This document shows, piece by piece, positions 1 to 7,330 of a DNA stretch of 14,542 nt; positions within the stretch are counted from its first letter, which is position 1, and each line of letters starts with the position of its first letter. Both the position numbers and the translations under genes were made by a program. Source of the stretch: an uncultured Lachnospiraceae bacterium (lineage in GTDB: Bacteria > Bacillota > Clostridia > Lachnospirales > Lachnospiraceae); contig CAKRPS010000051.1 in assembly GCA_934385475.1 (NCBI GenBank), positions 1-14,542 on the forward strand, in the 5' to 3' direction. Below the pieces are notes generated by a model. That model did not search any database. It saw only the letters and a program-made list of their open reading frames with translations, and was not told the origin of the DNA.

Positions 1-54
1 TTTATCCACGTTGTGTCCTTTCCGAAAGTGTGTTATGCTCATGGATAGACATGA

Positions 55-83
55 TTAACATTCGACAACTACTATATTATAGA
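55..83 (+). promoter_or_regulatory. Candidate promoter of the methyltransferase gene
   Basis: A TTAACA -35-like box (55-60) is followed after 17 bp by TATAGA (78-83). The two boxes match the vegetative consensus at 5/6 and 4/6 positions. The expected transcript start near 90 gives a leader of about 64 nt before the chosen start codon. The surrounding sequence is AT-rich and contains no other gene. This is pattern matching only. Confidence 0.4.
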
Positions 84-120
84 AGAAACTCAGTTATCAA
101 ATGTTGTTTCACCAGAAAAA

Positions 121-137
121 GTGCAGCATTTCTGCAC
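121..137 (+). other. Small hairpin in the methyltransferase 5' leader
   Basis: GTGCAG (121-126) and CTGCAC (132-137) form a perfect 6-bp stem with a 5-nt loop, a few bases upstream of the AATGAGGA ribosome binding region. No U-tract follows, so it is not an intrinsic terminator. It may influence translation initiation or be incidental. Confidence 0.35.
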
Positions 138-153
138 AGAAATGAGGACTCAT

Positions 154-1014
154 ATGTGGATTGCAGATCAATGGAAAGATTATGAAGTGATAGATACCTC
201 TAACGGAGAGAAGCTGGAGCGCTGGGGCAAGTACATTCTGGTACGCCCGGACCCTCAGGTTATCTGGAACACCCCCAGAAAAGATCCCCGCTGGAAAAAG
301 AAAAACGGCCACTATCACCGGAGCGCTAAGGGCGGCGGCGAGTGGGAGTTTTTTGATCTTCCCCAGGAGTGGAGTATCTCCTACCGCGACCTCACCTTTC
401 ATCTGAAGCCCTTCAGCTTCAAGCATACCGGGCTTTTCCCGGAACAGGCGGTCAACTGGGACTGGTTTTCTTCTATTATAAAGGGTGCCGGCAGACCTCT
501 GAAGGTTCTGAACCTCTTTGCCTATACCGGCGGTGCTACCCTTGCGGCTGCCAAAGCCGGTGCCAGCGTAACCCATGTGGATGCCTCCAAGGGCATGGTT
601 ACCTGGGCCAAAGAGAACGCTGCTGCCTCCGGACTTGCAGATGCTCCCATCCGCTGGCTGGTGGATGACTGTGTCAAATTCGTTGAACGGGAAATCCGCC
701 GCGGCAACACCTATGACGGTATTATCATGGACCCTCCGTCCTATGGCCGCGGACCCAAAGGGGAAATCTGGAAAATTGAAGAGAGCATCTTCCCCCTGAT
801 CCAGCTCACAGCAAAGATCCTTTCAAAAGATGCCCGGTTTTTCCTGGTCAATTCCTATACGACAGGGCTGCAGCCCGCCGTATTAACCTACATGATCCAC
901 ACCGCCCTGCACGATACCTTCGGCGGACAGGTCGAGTCCTCCGAAATCGGACTTCCGGTAAGCGGCAACGGTCTGGTTCTTCCCTGCGGTGCTTCCGGCA
1001 GATGGACACGTTAA
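154..1014 (+). CDS. Class I SAM-dependent methyltransferase (COG1092, RlmI/RlmK-like catalytic domain)
   Basis: Predicted cytoplasmic methyltransferase of 286 residues using S-adenosylmethionine. A Rossmann motif I is visible at about residues 119-137 (LNLFAYTGGATL), an acidic ribose-binding position follows at D143, and the motif IV signature DPPSYG lies at 193-198. These are typical of the RlmI/RlmK group that methylates bases of 23S rRNA, so an RNA-base substrate is inferred, but this protein lacks an obvious N-terminal PUA domain and the exact target cannot be read. I chose ATG 154 because AATGAGGA (141-148) gives a good ribosome binding site. An in-frame GTG at 121 and an ATG at 142 are less well placed. 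The gene is monocistronic and converges with the minus-strand operon that ends at 1041. No convincing terminator lies between them. Confidence 0.85.
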   Translation: MWIADQWKDYEVIDTSNGEKLERWGKYILVRPDPQVIWNTPRKDPRWKKKNGHYHRSAKGGGEWEFFDLPQEWSISYRDLTFHLKPFSFKHTGLFPEQAVNWDWFSSIIKGAGRPLKVLNLFAYTGGATLAAAKAGASVTHVDASKGMVTWAKENAAASGLADAPIRWLVDDCVKFVEREIRRGNTYDGIIMDPPSYGRGPKGEIWKIEESIFPLIQLTAKILSKDARFFLVNSYTTGLQPAVLTYMIHTALHDTFGGQVESSEIGLPVSGNGLVLPCGASGRWTR

Positions 1015-1040
1015 ATGCACTGTCCGCCGCAGCTGCCCGT

Positions 1041-1538
1041 TCAGATTGCAGCGAAAAGCACCACGAAAATCGCGATCAGCAGATATATGCCCAGCACAAT
1101 TCCCAGCATGATCAAATTGGCTTTGCACAGGTTGGACTTGCTCTTCTTGGTCGACGAGCTGAAAGCCCATATCAACATCATAATGAAATTAACACACGGG
1201 ATCATCATCACAAGAAGGGTGATGATCCATTCCCCGATACTTACCGGTTCTTCAAGCCCATCATAATTTCTGTTCTGATAAAATTCCGGCATTCCATTCT
1301 GGTATCCCGGATACAATCCCTGATACTCATTCTGATAATTGTTCGGATATCCACCCTGATACCCATTCGGGTTCTGTCCCTGATATCCATTCGGATACCC
1401 ATTCGGATTCTGGCTTTGATATCCACTCTGATACCCGTTCAGATTCTGTCCCTGATATCCACCCTGATACTCATTCGGGTTCTGTCCCTGATATTCACCC
1501 TGATGTCCATTTAGGTTCTGTCCTTGCTTTTCATCCAT
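1041..1538 (-). CDS. Membrane protein with N-terminal Gln/Asn/Gly/Tyr-rich 12-residue repeats
   Basis: A 165-residue protein of unknown function. Residues 6-65 are five tandem 12-residue units of the pattern (G/S)QN(P/L)N(G/E)YQxGYQ, followed by a looser Tyr/Gln-rich tract to about residue 92. Two hydrophobic segments follow (about 102-126 and 141-164), separated by a Ser/Lys-rich loop. No signal peptide is visible, so the repeat region probably faces the cytosol, although topology is uncertain. The start is ATG 1538, preceded by GGAGG with an 8-nt spacer. An upstream in-frame ATG would run into the previous gene. It begins 2 nt after the DUF2752 stop and is last in the AraC-TraX-DUF2752 operon. 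The architecture of a disordered head plus a two-helix hairpin recalls small membrane proteins loosely called dispanin- or TM2-like; that comparison is by eye. Confidence 0.75.
   Translation of the reverse strand: MDEKQGQNLNGHQGEYQGQNPNEYQGGYQGQNLNGYQSGYQSQNPNGYPNGYQGQNPNGYQGGYPNNYQNEYQGLYPGYQNGMPEFYQNRNYDGLEEPVSIGEWIITLLVMMIPCVNFIMMLIWAFSSSTKKSKSNLCKANLIMLGIVLGIYLLIAIFVVLFAAI
1344..1523 (-). repeat. Coding tandem repeat, five 36-bp units
   Basis: Five contiguous 36-bp units encode the 12-residue Gln/Tyr repeats of the overlapping membrane protein gene. On the plus strand the period shows as recurring 'ttctgtccctgatatcc' and 'tcattcgg' blocks. The units are not identical. The period is an exact multiple of three, so gain or loss of units would keep the reading frame. 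Confidence 0.85.
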
Positions 1539-1540
1539 CT

Positions 1541-1987
1541 CTATGTCCTCCATATAATATAGAAGGGATGCCATCGTCCCAGGATTCCCTCCAGCATATT
1601 TTCTTCGTAGTATACATACGGCTCCTCCTGTGGAAAATACAGGGACATCCGCACGATATAGCACCCTATCATAAACAGGAGCACCAGAATGATTCCCACT
1701 TTGGCCCCTCTTGCCTTTCCGTCAGACAAGTAACGCCGCGCTCCAAAATAAACAACCCACAGTGCAAGCGGAAAAACTGCCGGGTTCATCTGCCATGCCC
1801 TTCCCCATCTTCCGGTCAACAAGGCAAACGATGCTCTGGTCATCCCACAGCCCGGACAGGGAAACCCACAGAGGATCGTCAGCGGACAGGTCGATTCAAA
1901 CACTGCATTACACAAAAATAACAGCACTGCTGCCGCCGCCACTGCCGGGCCATACGTCTTTATATCTTTCCAGATTCTCTCCTTCAT
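1541..1987 (-). CDS. DUF2752 family membrane protein
   Basis: A 148-residue integral membrane protein. The family hallmark CPGCGMTR is at residues 44-51, after a Cys-containing stretch (C34, C40). It is followed by an Arg/Trp-rich segment and the N-P dipeptide at 68-69 that opens the second hydrophobic helix. Hydrophobic helices lie at about 13-31, 68-84 and 97-114. DUF2752 has no established biochemical function. The Cys pair (C44, C47) could bind metal or form a disulphide, which is inference. The start ATG 1987 has GGAG with a 7-nt spacer. It sits 27 nt after the TraX-like gene and 2 nt before the Gln/Tyr-repeat gene, so the three are probably co-transcribed. The C-terminal tail (about 118-148) is polar and aromatic. 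Confidence 0.8.
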   Translation of the reverse strand: MKERIWKDIKTYGPAVAAAAVLLFLCNAVFESTCPLTILCGFPCPGCGMTRASFALLTGRWGRAWQMNPAVFPLALWVVYFGARRYLSDGKARGAKVGIILVLLFMIGCYIVRMSLYFPQEEPYVYYEENMLEGILGRWHPFYIIWRT

Positions 1988-2014
1988 CTCATCGCTCCTG
2001 CCGCTTCTCTCCTG

Positions 2015-2791
2015 TTACCAGCCGCATATGCTTTTCAGCAGGCACAGTAGCAGTAAATGCACTGGATAGAACGTATAGCAGATCCATTTCGGCAGTCTCT
2101 TTCCCTTCTCGCCATGGTAATGATGCAGGATTACAAAAGCGGCCATTCCATAGAGTTCCCGCAATGCGGAGGCTGCCAGATCCCACACACTGTACCCATA
2201 GCCGATATACTCTGCCACATACATGGCAAAGGTTCCTCCATAGAGGATCAGACCTCCGAGCACTGCCTGTCTGCCATATTTTCCCCGACAGGCCGCAAAC
2301 ATGATAATCAGTATTACGCCCATGAACTTATAGTCTGTCCTGAGCAGCCATGCAGCCACACAGGCCGCTGCCGCCGCAAGAAACTGCAGCCATGGCTTCT
2401 CCTTCCACCGCCCGATAAGACAAAGCGCCAGAATTCCAAGCAAAAGTGTGAAAAAAATATTCTGGCTTTCCGGGTTCCAGACCGTCTGTGCAAAAGCCAG
2501 ATCAAACGGAATCTCCGAAATAACCGCCAGTGCCGCAATCCGCAGACAATATCTTTTCCTGTCCCTGGTGTAATGAAATCCCTCCGCTATCATAAAGGCA
2601 AACAATACAAAGGAAATTCTCCCCACCGCCCTGCCGGCCCGGTAAAGGCACCACATGCCATCCGTCGCACCCGGACGGTTTAAAAGAGGATAGTACACAA
2701 CCGCAAAGAAATGGTCTATCAGCATGGTAAGGTATGCAATCCATTGAAGCCCTGCACTGTTGACTGAAAATTTTCTGCTCATTCCGGTCAT
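2015..2791 (-). CDS. TraX family membrane protein
   Basis: A 258-residue polytopic membrane protein with the TraX pattern: LTMLIDH at 21-27, a GRISFVLFAFMIAEGF segment at about 57-72, ISEIPFDLAF at 91-100 and QNIFFTLLLGI at 110-120, followed by several more hydrophobic helices. F-plasmid TraX acetylates pilin, but most clostridial homologues are chromosomal and lack other conjugation genes, as here, so membrane acyltransferase activity on another substrate is the most that can be inferred. ATG 2791 overlaps the AraC stop as ATGA, suggesting translational coupling, and a GGGGGGAGA stretch lies just upstream. The second in-frame ATG at 2782 is an alternative with better spacing. It is the second gene of a four-gene operon. 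Confidence 0.85.
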   Translation of the reverse strand: MTGMSRKFSVNSAGLQWIAYLTMLIDHFFAVVYYPLLNRPGATDGMWCLYRAGRAVGRISFVLFAFMIAEGFHYTRDRKRYCLRIAALAVISEIPFDLAFAQTVWNPESQNIFFTLLLGILALCLIGRWKEKPWLQFLAAAAACVAAWLLRTDYKFMGVILIIMFAACRGKYGRQAVLGGLILYGGTFAMYVAEYIGYGYSVWDLAASALRELYGMAAFVILHHYHGEKGKRLPKWICYTFYPVHLLLLCLLKSICGW

Positions 2792-3639
2792 TCTCCCCCC
2801 TGTTGTCCGATTCTGGATGGCGGGATATGATATTTTTTCTTAAAAAGCTTGCTGAAATGATACGCATCCTCGTACCCGACCATGGCAGCAACCTCCTGGA
2901 TACTGTTACATGCTCCCTGCTCAAGAATCTCTTTCGCATGTTCCAGACGGATATCGATCAGATAATGAATCGGGGTATCTCCCGTTTCGCTCTTAAAAAT
3001 TCTGGAAATATAAAAGGGACTCAGATACATATTCTCGGCAATCTGATCCATGGAGATTTTCTCTGCGTAGTGGTCATTAAAATAATTCTGTATCTGTTCC
3101 ACCACATATTTCTTGCTGACCGATTCAAACGCATATCCTTTTCGCGGCTTCACCACTTCCCTCTGCTCCCGCAAAAACAGCAGCAGGATCTGCGTCAGAT
3201 AGGCACGCAGCATATAGTATCGTCCAACCTGCCACCCGTCATTTTCCTGCTCCATGCTTCTCGCAATCCGGAAAAGCTTCTGTTTCAATTCAAGTCCCGG
3301 ATGGATCACCGGAATCCCTTTGATCTCAAGCCGGTCCTTCTCCATCCCCTTCAGCGCGATGTCAGTAAAGCCCACAAAAAACTCCACCGCCGGATTCCCC
3401 TGTCCATCCGTAAGTGCCTGATGGTAACAGCCCGGATTCAGGATCAGCACATCTCCTTCGGCGATGGAATAAATCTCATCATCGATCCGGTATTTCCCAC
3501 TGCCGGACATAATAAAGCTCATCTCAATATGATTCTCATGACAGTGATAATTCTTCTCATCTTTGGTTCTGACTCCCGTCCACGTAAACAGGAAGGTCGG
3601 ATTAAACTCTTCTGTCAGAACATCTTCTATTTCACACAT
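2788..3639 (-). CDS. AraC family transcriptional regulator with N-terminal cupin domain
   Basis: A 283-residue regulator. The N-terminal half is a cupin-type sensor (about 25-95) with an HCHENH cluster at 32-37 and the loop EGDVLILNPGCYH at 61-73, which may bind a small ligand. The C-terminal part (about 177-278) is a double helix-turn-helix AraC DNA-binding domain: ISMDQIAENMYLSPFYISRIFK is the first HTH and SIQEVAAMVGYEDAYHFSKLFKKKY the second. The start ATG 3639 has an AGGAAAGGA site upstream. It is first in an operon with the TraX, DUF2752 and repeat-protein genes, and is divergent from the ABC exporter pair across 142 bp. By the usual logic of divergent AraC regulators it probably controls the exporter, its own operon, or both. 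The inducer is unknown. Confidence 0.92.
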   Translation of the reverse strand: MCEIEDVLTEEFNPTFLFTWTGVRTKDEKNYHCHENHIEMSFIMSGSGKYRIDDEIYSIAEGDVLILNPGCYHQALTDGQGNPAVEFFVGFTDIALKGMEKDRLEIKGIPVIHPGLELKQKLFRIARSMEQENDGWQVGRYYMLRAYLTQILLLFLREQREVVKPRKGYAFESVSKKYVVEQIQNYFNDHYAEKISMDQIAENMYLSPFYISRIFKSETGDTPIHYLIDIRLEHAKEILEQGACNSIQEVAAMVGYEDAYHFSKLFKKKYHIPPSRIGQQGGE

Positions 3640-3712
3640 TTTCGTTTTTCCTTTCCTTATCTATCCTACTAAAAAAGTGCAAAAATGTACAGTTATATTG
3701 CAGGATATTACA

Positions 3713-3740
3713 TTTTCATTTGTCTCATTTTTCTTATACT
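3713..3740 (+). promoter_or_regulatory. Candidate promoter of the ABC exporter operon
   Basis: TATACT (3735-3740, 5/6 match to the -10 consensus) is preceded after 16 bp by TTTTCA (3713-3718), a poor -35 box. A weak -35 is common for promoters that need an activator such as an AraC protein. The box lies in the 142-bp divergent region between the AraC gene and the exporter. The predicted start near 3747 leaves about 35 nt before the first start codon. No operator could be identified with confidence. Confidence 0.4.
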
Positions 3741-3781
3741 GGATTCAAAGGCTGGAACAATTACTAGAAAGAAGGTTTCTT

Positions 3782-5521
3782 ATGAACGCAATCCGATGGT
3801 TTTTATCTTTCTTAAAAAAATACAGATGGCTTATGGTGCTCGGACTGTTTCTGACCACCCTGATCTCCGTGCTCGCCATCATCAATCCCTATGTCTCCGG
3901 TATGATCGTCGACGATGTCATCACCGGCGGAAACTATGCTCTTCTTCCCCGGCTGATTGCAATCCTCCTTGGGGTTACTGCCGTCCGCGGTATTCTCCGG
4001 TATTGCTATCAGGTCGTATTTGAGACCTGTTCCCAGGGAATGCTGTACGCGATGCGTGACAAAGTGTACCGTAAACTGCTCCAGGAGGACTTCGCCTTTT
4101 ATAACCGCAAGCGCACCGGCGATCTCATGTCACGCCAGACCGGTGACATGGATGCCATCCGTCACTTTGTGGCATATGTCATCTATGCAGTTTATGAAAA
4201 CATACTCCTGTTTATTTTTGCACTGATCATGATCTTCACGGTAAATACCAAACTTGCCCTTCTGATGATGGCAGTGCTCCCCTTTACAGCGGTCAACACC
4301 TATCTGCAGTCCAAAGAGGTAAAGCCTGCTTTCCGTAGAAACCGGAACTGCTTCTCCTCACTGAATGCCTTCGTGCAGGAAAATATCAGTGGCAACCGCG
4401 TTGTCAAGGCCTTCGCCAAGGAGGGCTATGAGATTCAGAAATTTAATAAAGAGAATGACGCCTTCCGCGCAGCGCAGCTCGACGCTTCCAAAATCTGGAT
4501 GAAGTACGTCCCGGTTTTTGAGATCCTGTCCAATGCGCTTATGATCATCCTGATGCTGTATGGTGGATACATGGCGATCAAAGGTGAAATTACCCTAGGC
4601 AATCTTGTCACCGTGAACGGCTATCTCTGGATGCTTACCGTTCCGCTCTGCATGGCCGGCTGGTGGGTCAATGATATTCAGAATTTTGCAACCTCCGTTG
4701 AGAAAATTTATGACACCTATACCGAGGAGCCATCGGTCAAGACTCCGGAGGGCTGCAAGGAACGCCGACACCTGAACGGTTCCGTTGATTTTCACGACGT
4801 ATCCTACCAGGCAGACGGCGAGGATATTGTCCATGATATCAACTTCCATGTTGATCCCGGCCAGACCGTCGGCATCATCGGTTCCACCGGTGCCGGGAAG
4901 TCCACGGTCATGAACCTTTTGTGCCGTTTCTATGACACGACAGACGGCGAGGTGCTTGTTGACGGCATCAATGTGAAGAACATGAACCTGTATGATCTGC
5001 GGGATAACATTGGAATGGCCATGCAGGATGTGTTCCTTTTCTCAGACACGATTGAAGGAAACATTGCATATGCCCGCCCCGATTGTCCTTTTGAAGAGGT
5101 CAAACACGCCGCCATCATGGCAGATGCCAACCATTTTATCCAGGCACTTCCGGATGGATATGACACGGTTGTCGGTGAACGTGGTGTCGGTCTTTCCGGC
5201 GGTCAGAAGCAGCGTATTTCCCTTGCGCGTGCGCTTCTCAAGGACCCGGCGATCCTGATTCTGGACGATACGACCTCCGCTGTCGATATGGAGACAGAAA
5301 GCTATATCCAGACACAGCTGAAAAAGCTTCAGACCAGATGTACCATTTTCATCATTGCATACCGCATATCCTCCATCAAGGATGCCGATCTGATCCTTGT
5401 CATGGATAACGGACGTATTATTGAACGCGGCACCCACGAAGAACTGGTTGCCCAAAATGGCTATTATGCTGCCGCCTTCCGGAACCAGTACGGCGAGCGG
5501 CCACAGCTTTCCGATAATTAG
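3782..5521 (+). CDS. ABC exporter half-transporter, degenerate ATP-site subunit
   Basis: A 579-residue fused TMD-NBD half-transporter with a six-helix exporter domain (about 15-310) and an ATPase domain (about 335-570). Walker A GSTGAGKST is at 367-375, the signature LSGGQ at 471-475 and Walker B ILILD at 491-495. The catalytic Glu position is Asp (D496), and the H-loop His is replaced by Tyr (Y527, in IIAYRIS). Asp at the catalytic position is the known signature of the degenerate-site subunit in heterodimeric exporters such as LmrCD, BmrCD and TM287/288. ATG 3782 is preceded by GAAGG with a 6-nt spacer; the frame is open further upstream into the AraC gene, but no good start lies there. The partner subunit begins 24 nt downstream. 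The substrate is unknown; drug or lipid export is typical of the family. Confidence 0.92.
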   Translation: MNAIRWFLSFLKKYRWLMVLGLFLTTLISVLAIINPYVSGMIVDDVITGGNYALLPRLIAILLGVTAVRGILRYCYQVVFETCSQGMLYAMRDKVYRKLLQEDFAFYNRKRTGDLMSRQTGDMDAIRHFVAYVIYAVYENILLFIFALIMIFTVNTKLALLMMAVLPFTAVNTYLQSKEVKPAFRRNRNCFSSLNAFVQENISGNRVVKAFAKEGYEIQKFNKENDAFRAAQLDASKIWMKYVPVFEILSNALMIILMLYGGYMAIKGEITLGNLVTVNGYLWMLTVPLCMAGWWVNDIQNFATSVEKIYDTYTEEPSVKTPEGCKERRHLNGSVDFHDVSYQADGEDIVHDINFHVDPGQTVGIIGSTGAGKSTVMNLLCRFYDTTDGEVLVDGINVKNMNLYDLRDNIGMAMQDVFLFSDTIEGNIAYARPDCPFEEVKHAAIMADANHFIQALPDGYDTVVGERGVGLSGGQKQRISLARALLKDPAILILDDTTSAVDMETESYIQTQLKKLQTRCTIFIIAYRISSIKDADLILVMDNGRIIERGTHEELVAQNGYYAAAFRNQYGERPQLSDN

Positions 5522-5545
5522 CTTAGAACAGAAATGGAGGCTACT

Positions 5546-7327
5546 ATGGCACGTAATAAATACGATGTAGACGAGATTCTGGAGGACCGCTTTGACATAA
5601 ACCAGTTAAAGCGTCTCGCCTCCTACCTCATCCCTTATAAAAAACCGATGGCGCTGGTTATTTTCCTGATGCTTTCCTCCTCCGCCCTGACAATGCTGAT
5701 CCCTCAGTTTTTCATGAAGGTGCTGGACGAATGTAGTCCCGCAAAGGATATGCGCATGATCTGTCTCTACGCCGGGCTTACCCTGCTGATCGCGGTCTAC
5801 TCGGCCGTGAGTCTGCGCTACAAGATCAAGGCCACCAACGAGATCGGACAGAACATCATCCATCAGCTCCGGTCTGATATTTTTAACCACTTACAGGAAC
5901 TGCCCTTTTCCTACTATGATGACCGTCCGCACGGCAAGATTCAGGTTCGTGTCGTAAATTATGTAAACAGTCTGAGCGACCTGCTTTCCAACGGAATCGT
6001 CAATACCATAACAGACTTATGTAACCTTATTTTCATTCTGATCTTCATGCTGATGATCAATGTAAGGCTTACTCTGATCTGCCTTTGCGGCCTTCCGGTC
6101 CTGGCCCTTGTCGTTGTCCTGATCAAGAAAAAGCAACGGAGAGCCTGGCAGATCCAGAGCAACAAACAGTCCAACCTTAACGCCTATATCGCCGAAAGCA
6201 TAAATGGTATCCGCGTTACCCAGTCCTTCACCCGCGAGCAGCGCAACACGGATATCTTCAACAGCCTGAGCAATGGCTACCGTCAGTCCTGGATGCGTGC
6301 CGTAAAATTTAACTTCCTTATGGGACCGAGCGTGGATATTATCTCTGTGATCACAACCTCGTTTGTGTATGTTCTCGGCATTACGTGGATGCTCCACGGC
6401 GACGGCGGCATTACCATCGGTGTGCTTGTGGCATTCAGTGCCTACATCAGCCGGTTCTGGAATCCGATCAACACCCTTGCCGGATTCTACAACTCTCTGC
6501 TTACCGCAATATCGTATCTGGAGAGAATTTTTGAGACCATCGATGAGGAAGTATTGGTAAAGGATGCGCCCGGTGCGGTAGAAATGCCGCCCATTGTCGG
6601 GAAAATAGAATTCCGGAATGTGTGCTTCAGCTACGATGCCGGACATCCGATCCTGAAAAACATCTGTTTCACGGCAAAGCCCGGTGACACTTTTGCCATC
6701 GTTGGCCCGACCGGTGCAGGCAAGACCACGATCATCAACCTGATCAGCCGGTTTTATAATGTGGATTCCGGTTCTATCCTGATCGATGACATCGATATCT
6801 CCGGGGTAACGATCCACTCCCTGCGCTCCCAGATGGGCGTTATGATGCAGGACAGCTTTATTTTCTCCGGAACGATCATGGATAATATCCGCTACGGAAA
6901 TATGACGGCCACCGATGAAGATGTCATCCGTGCTGCCAAAACCGTATGTGCTCATGATTTTATTATGGAGATGGATCATGGATATGAAACAGAAGTAAAT
7001 GAACGCGGAAGCCGCCTCTCTGCCGGTCAGCGCCAGCTTATTTCCTTCGCCAGGGCGCTTCTGGCCGATCCGAAGATCCTGATTCTGGATGAGGCCACCT
7101 CCAGCATTGACACGGAGACGGAAATTCTGTTGCAGAAAGGCTTACAGGAACTCCTCAAGGGCCGCACCTCCTTCATCATCGCCCACAGGCTGTCTACGAT
7201 CAAAAATGCAGACTGCATTATGTATGTAGACCGCGGGGATATTCTGGAGCGCGGCACCCATGAAGAACTCCTCTCCCAGAAGGGAGAATACTATAAACTG
7301 TACATGTCCCAGTTTGACCTTCTTTGA
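5546..7327 (+). CDS. ABC exporter half-transporter, catalytic-site subunit
   Basis: A 593-residue half-transporter with an exporter transmembrane domain (about 35-325) and an ATPase domain (about 350-590). Walker A GPTGAGKTT is at 387-395, Walker B ILILDE at 511-516 with catalytic E516, and the H-loop H547 is in IIAHRLST, so this nucleotide-binding site is complete. Its signature is LSAGQ (491-495) rather than LSGGQ. This signature would face the degenerate Walker site of the upstream partner, as expected for an asymmetric heterodimer. ATG 5546 is chosen because GGAGG (5536-5540) is 5 nt upstream; an ATG at 5534 overlaps that site. The gene follows the first subunit by 24 nt in one operon, and its stop is 3 bp from the stop of the convergent deoC. 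Confidence 0.92.
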   Translation: MARNKYDVDEILEDRFDINQLKRLASYLIPYKKPMALVIFLMLSSSALTMLIPQFFMKVLDECSPAKDMRMICLYAGLTLLIAVYSAVSLRYKIKATNEIGQNIIHQLRSDIFNHLQELPFSYYDDRPHGKIQVRVVNYVNSLSDLLSNGIVNTITDLCNLIFILIFMLMINVRLTLICLCGLPVLALVVVLIKKKQRRAWQIQSNKQSNLNAYIAESINGIRVTQSFTREQRNTDIFNSLSNGYRQSWMRAVKFNFLMGPSVDIISVITTSFVYVLGITWMLHGDGGITIGVLVAFSAYISRFWNPINTLAGFYNSLLTAISYLERIFETIDEEVLVKDAPGAVEMPPIVGKIEFRNVCFSYDAGHPILKNICFTAKPGDTFAIVGPTGAGKTTIINLISRFYNVDSGSILIDDIDISGVTIHSLRSQMGVMMQDSFIFSGTIMDNIRYGNMTATDEDVIRAAKTVCAHDFIMEMDHGYETEVNERGSRLSAGQRQLISFARALLADPKILILDEATSSIDTETEILLQKGLQELLKGRTSFIIAHRLSTIKNADCIMYVDRGDILERGTHEELLSQKGEYYKLYMSQFDLL

Positions 7328-7330
7328 CCG

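Noticed and set aside
2..10. DnaA-box-like TTATCCACG at the window start
   Set aside because: A single 8/9 match without a cluster, AT-rich unwinding element or dnaA/dnaN genes is expected by chance.
1015..1040. Possible bidirectional terminator between the methyltransferase and repeat-protein genes
   Set aside because: Only a weak GCTGC/GCAGC pairing is found, partly in coding sequence, without a U-run on either strand.
1344..1523. Regular 36-bp repeats resembling a CRISPR array
   Set aside because: The units are contiguous with no spacers, diverge from one another, and keep an open frame encoding a 12-residue protein repeat.
2015..2791. TraX as evidence of a conjugative element
   Set aside because: No relaxase, coupling protein, pilus, integrase or attachment sites are present; TraX-like genes are common in clostridial chromosomes.
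2803..3672. 289-codon plus-strand ORF opposite the AraC gene
   Set aside because: It is antisense to a clear AraC regulator, has no ribosome binding site, and encodes no recognisable domain.
3563..3781. Upstream extension of the first ABC exporter ORF (73 extra residues)
   Set aside because: It would overlap the divergent AraC gene and its promoter region; ATG 3782 has a proper ribosome binding site and gives the usual family N-terminus.
3685..4023. Hydrophobic 112-residue ORF starting in the intergenic region
   Set aside because: It lacks a ribosome binding site and mostly overlaps the exporter gene in another frame, with shadow-like composition.
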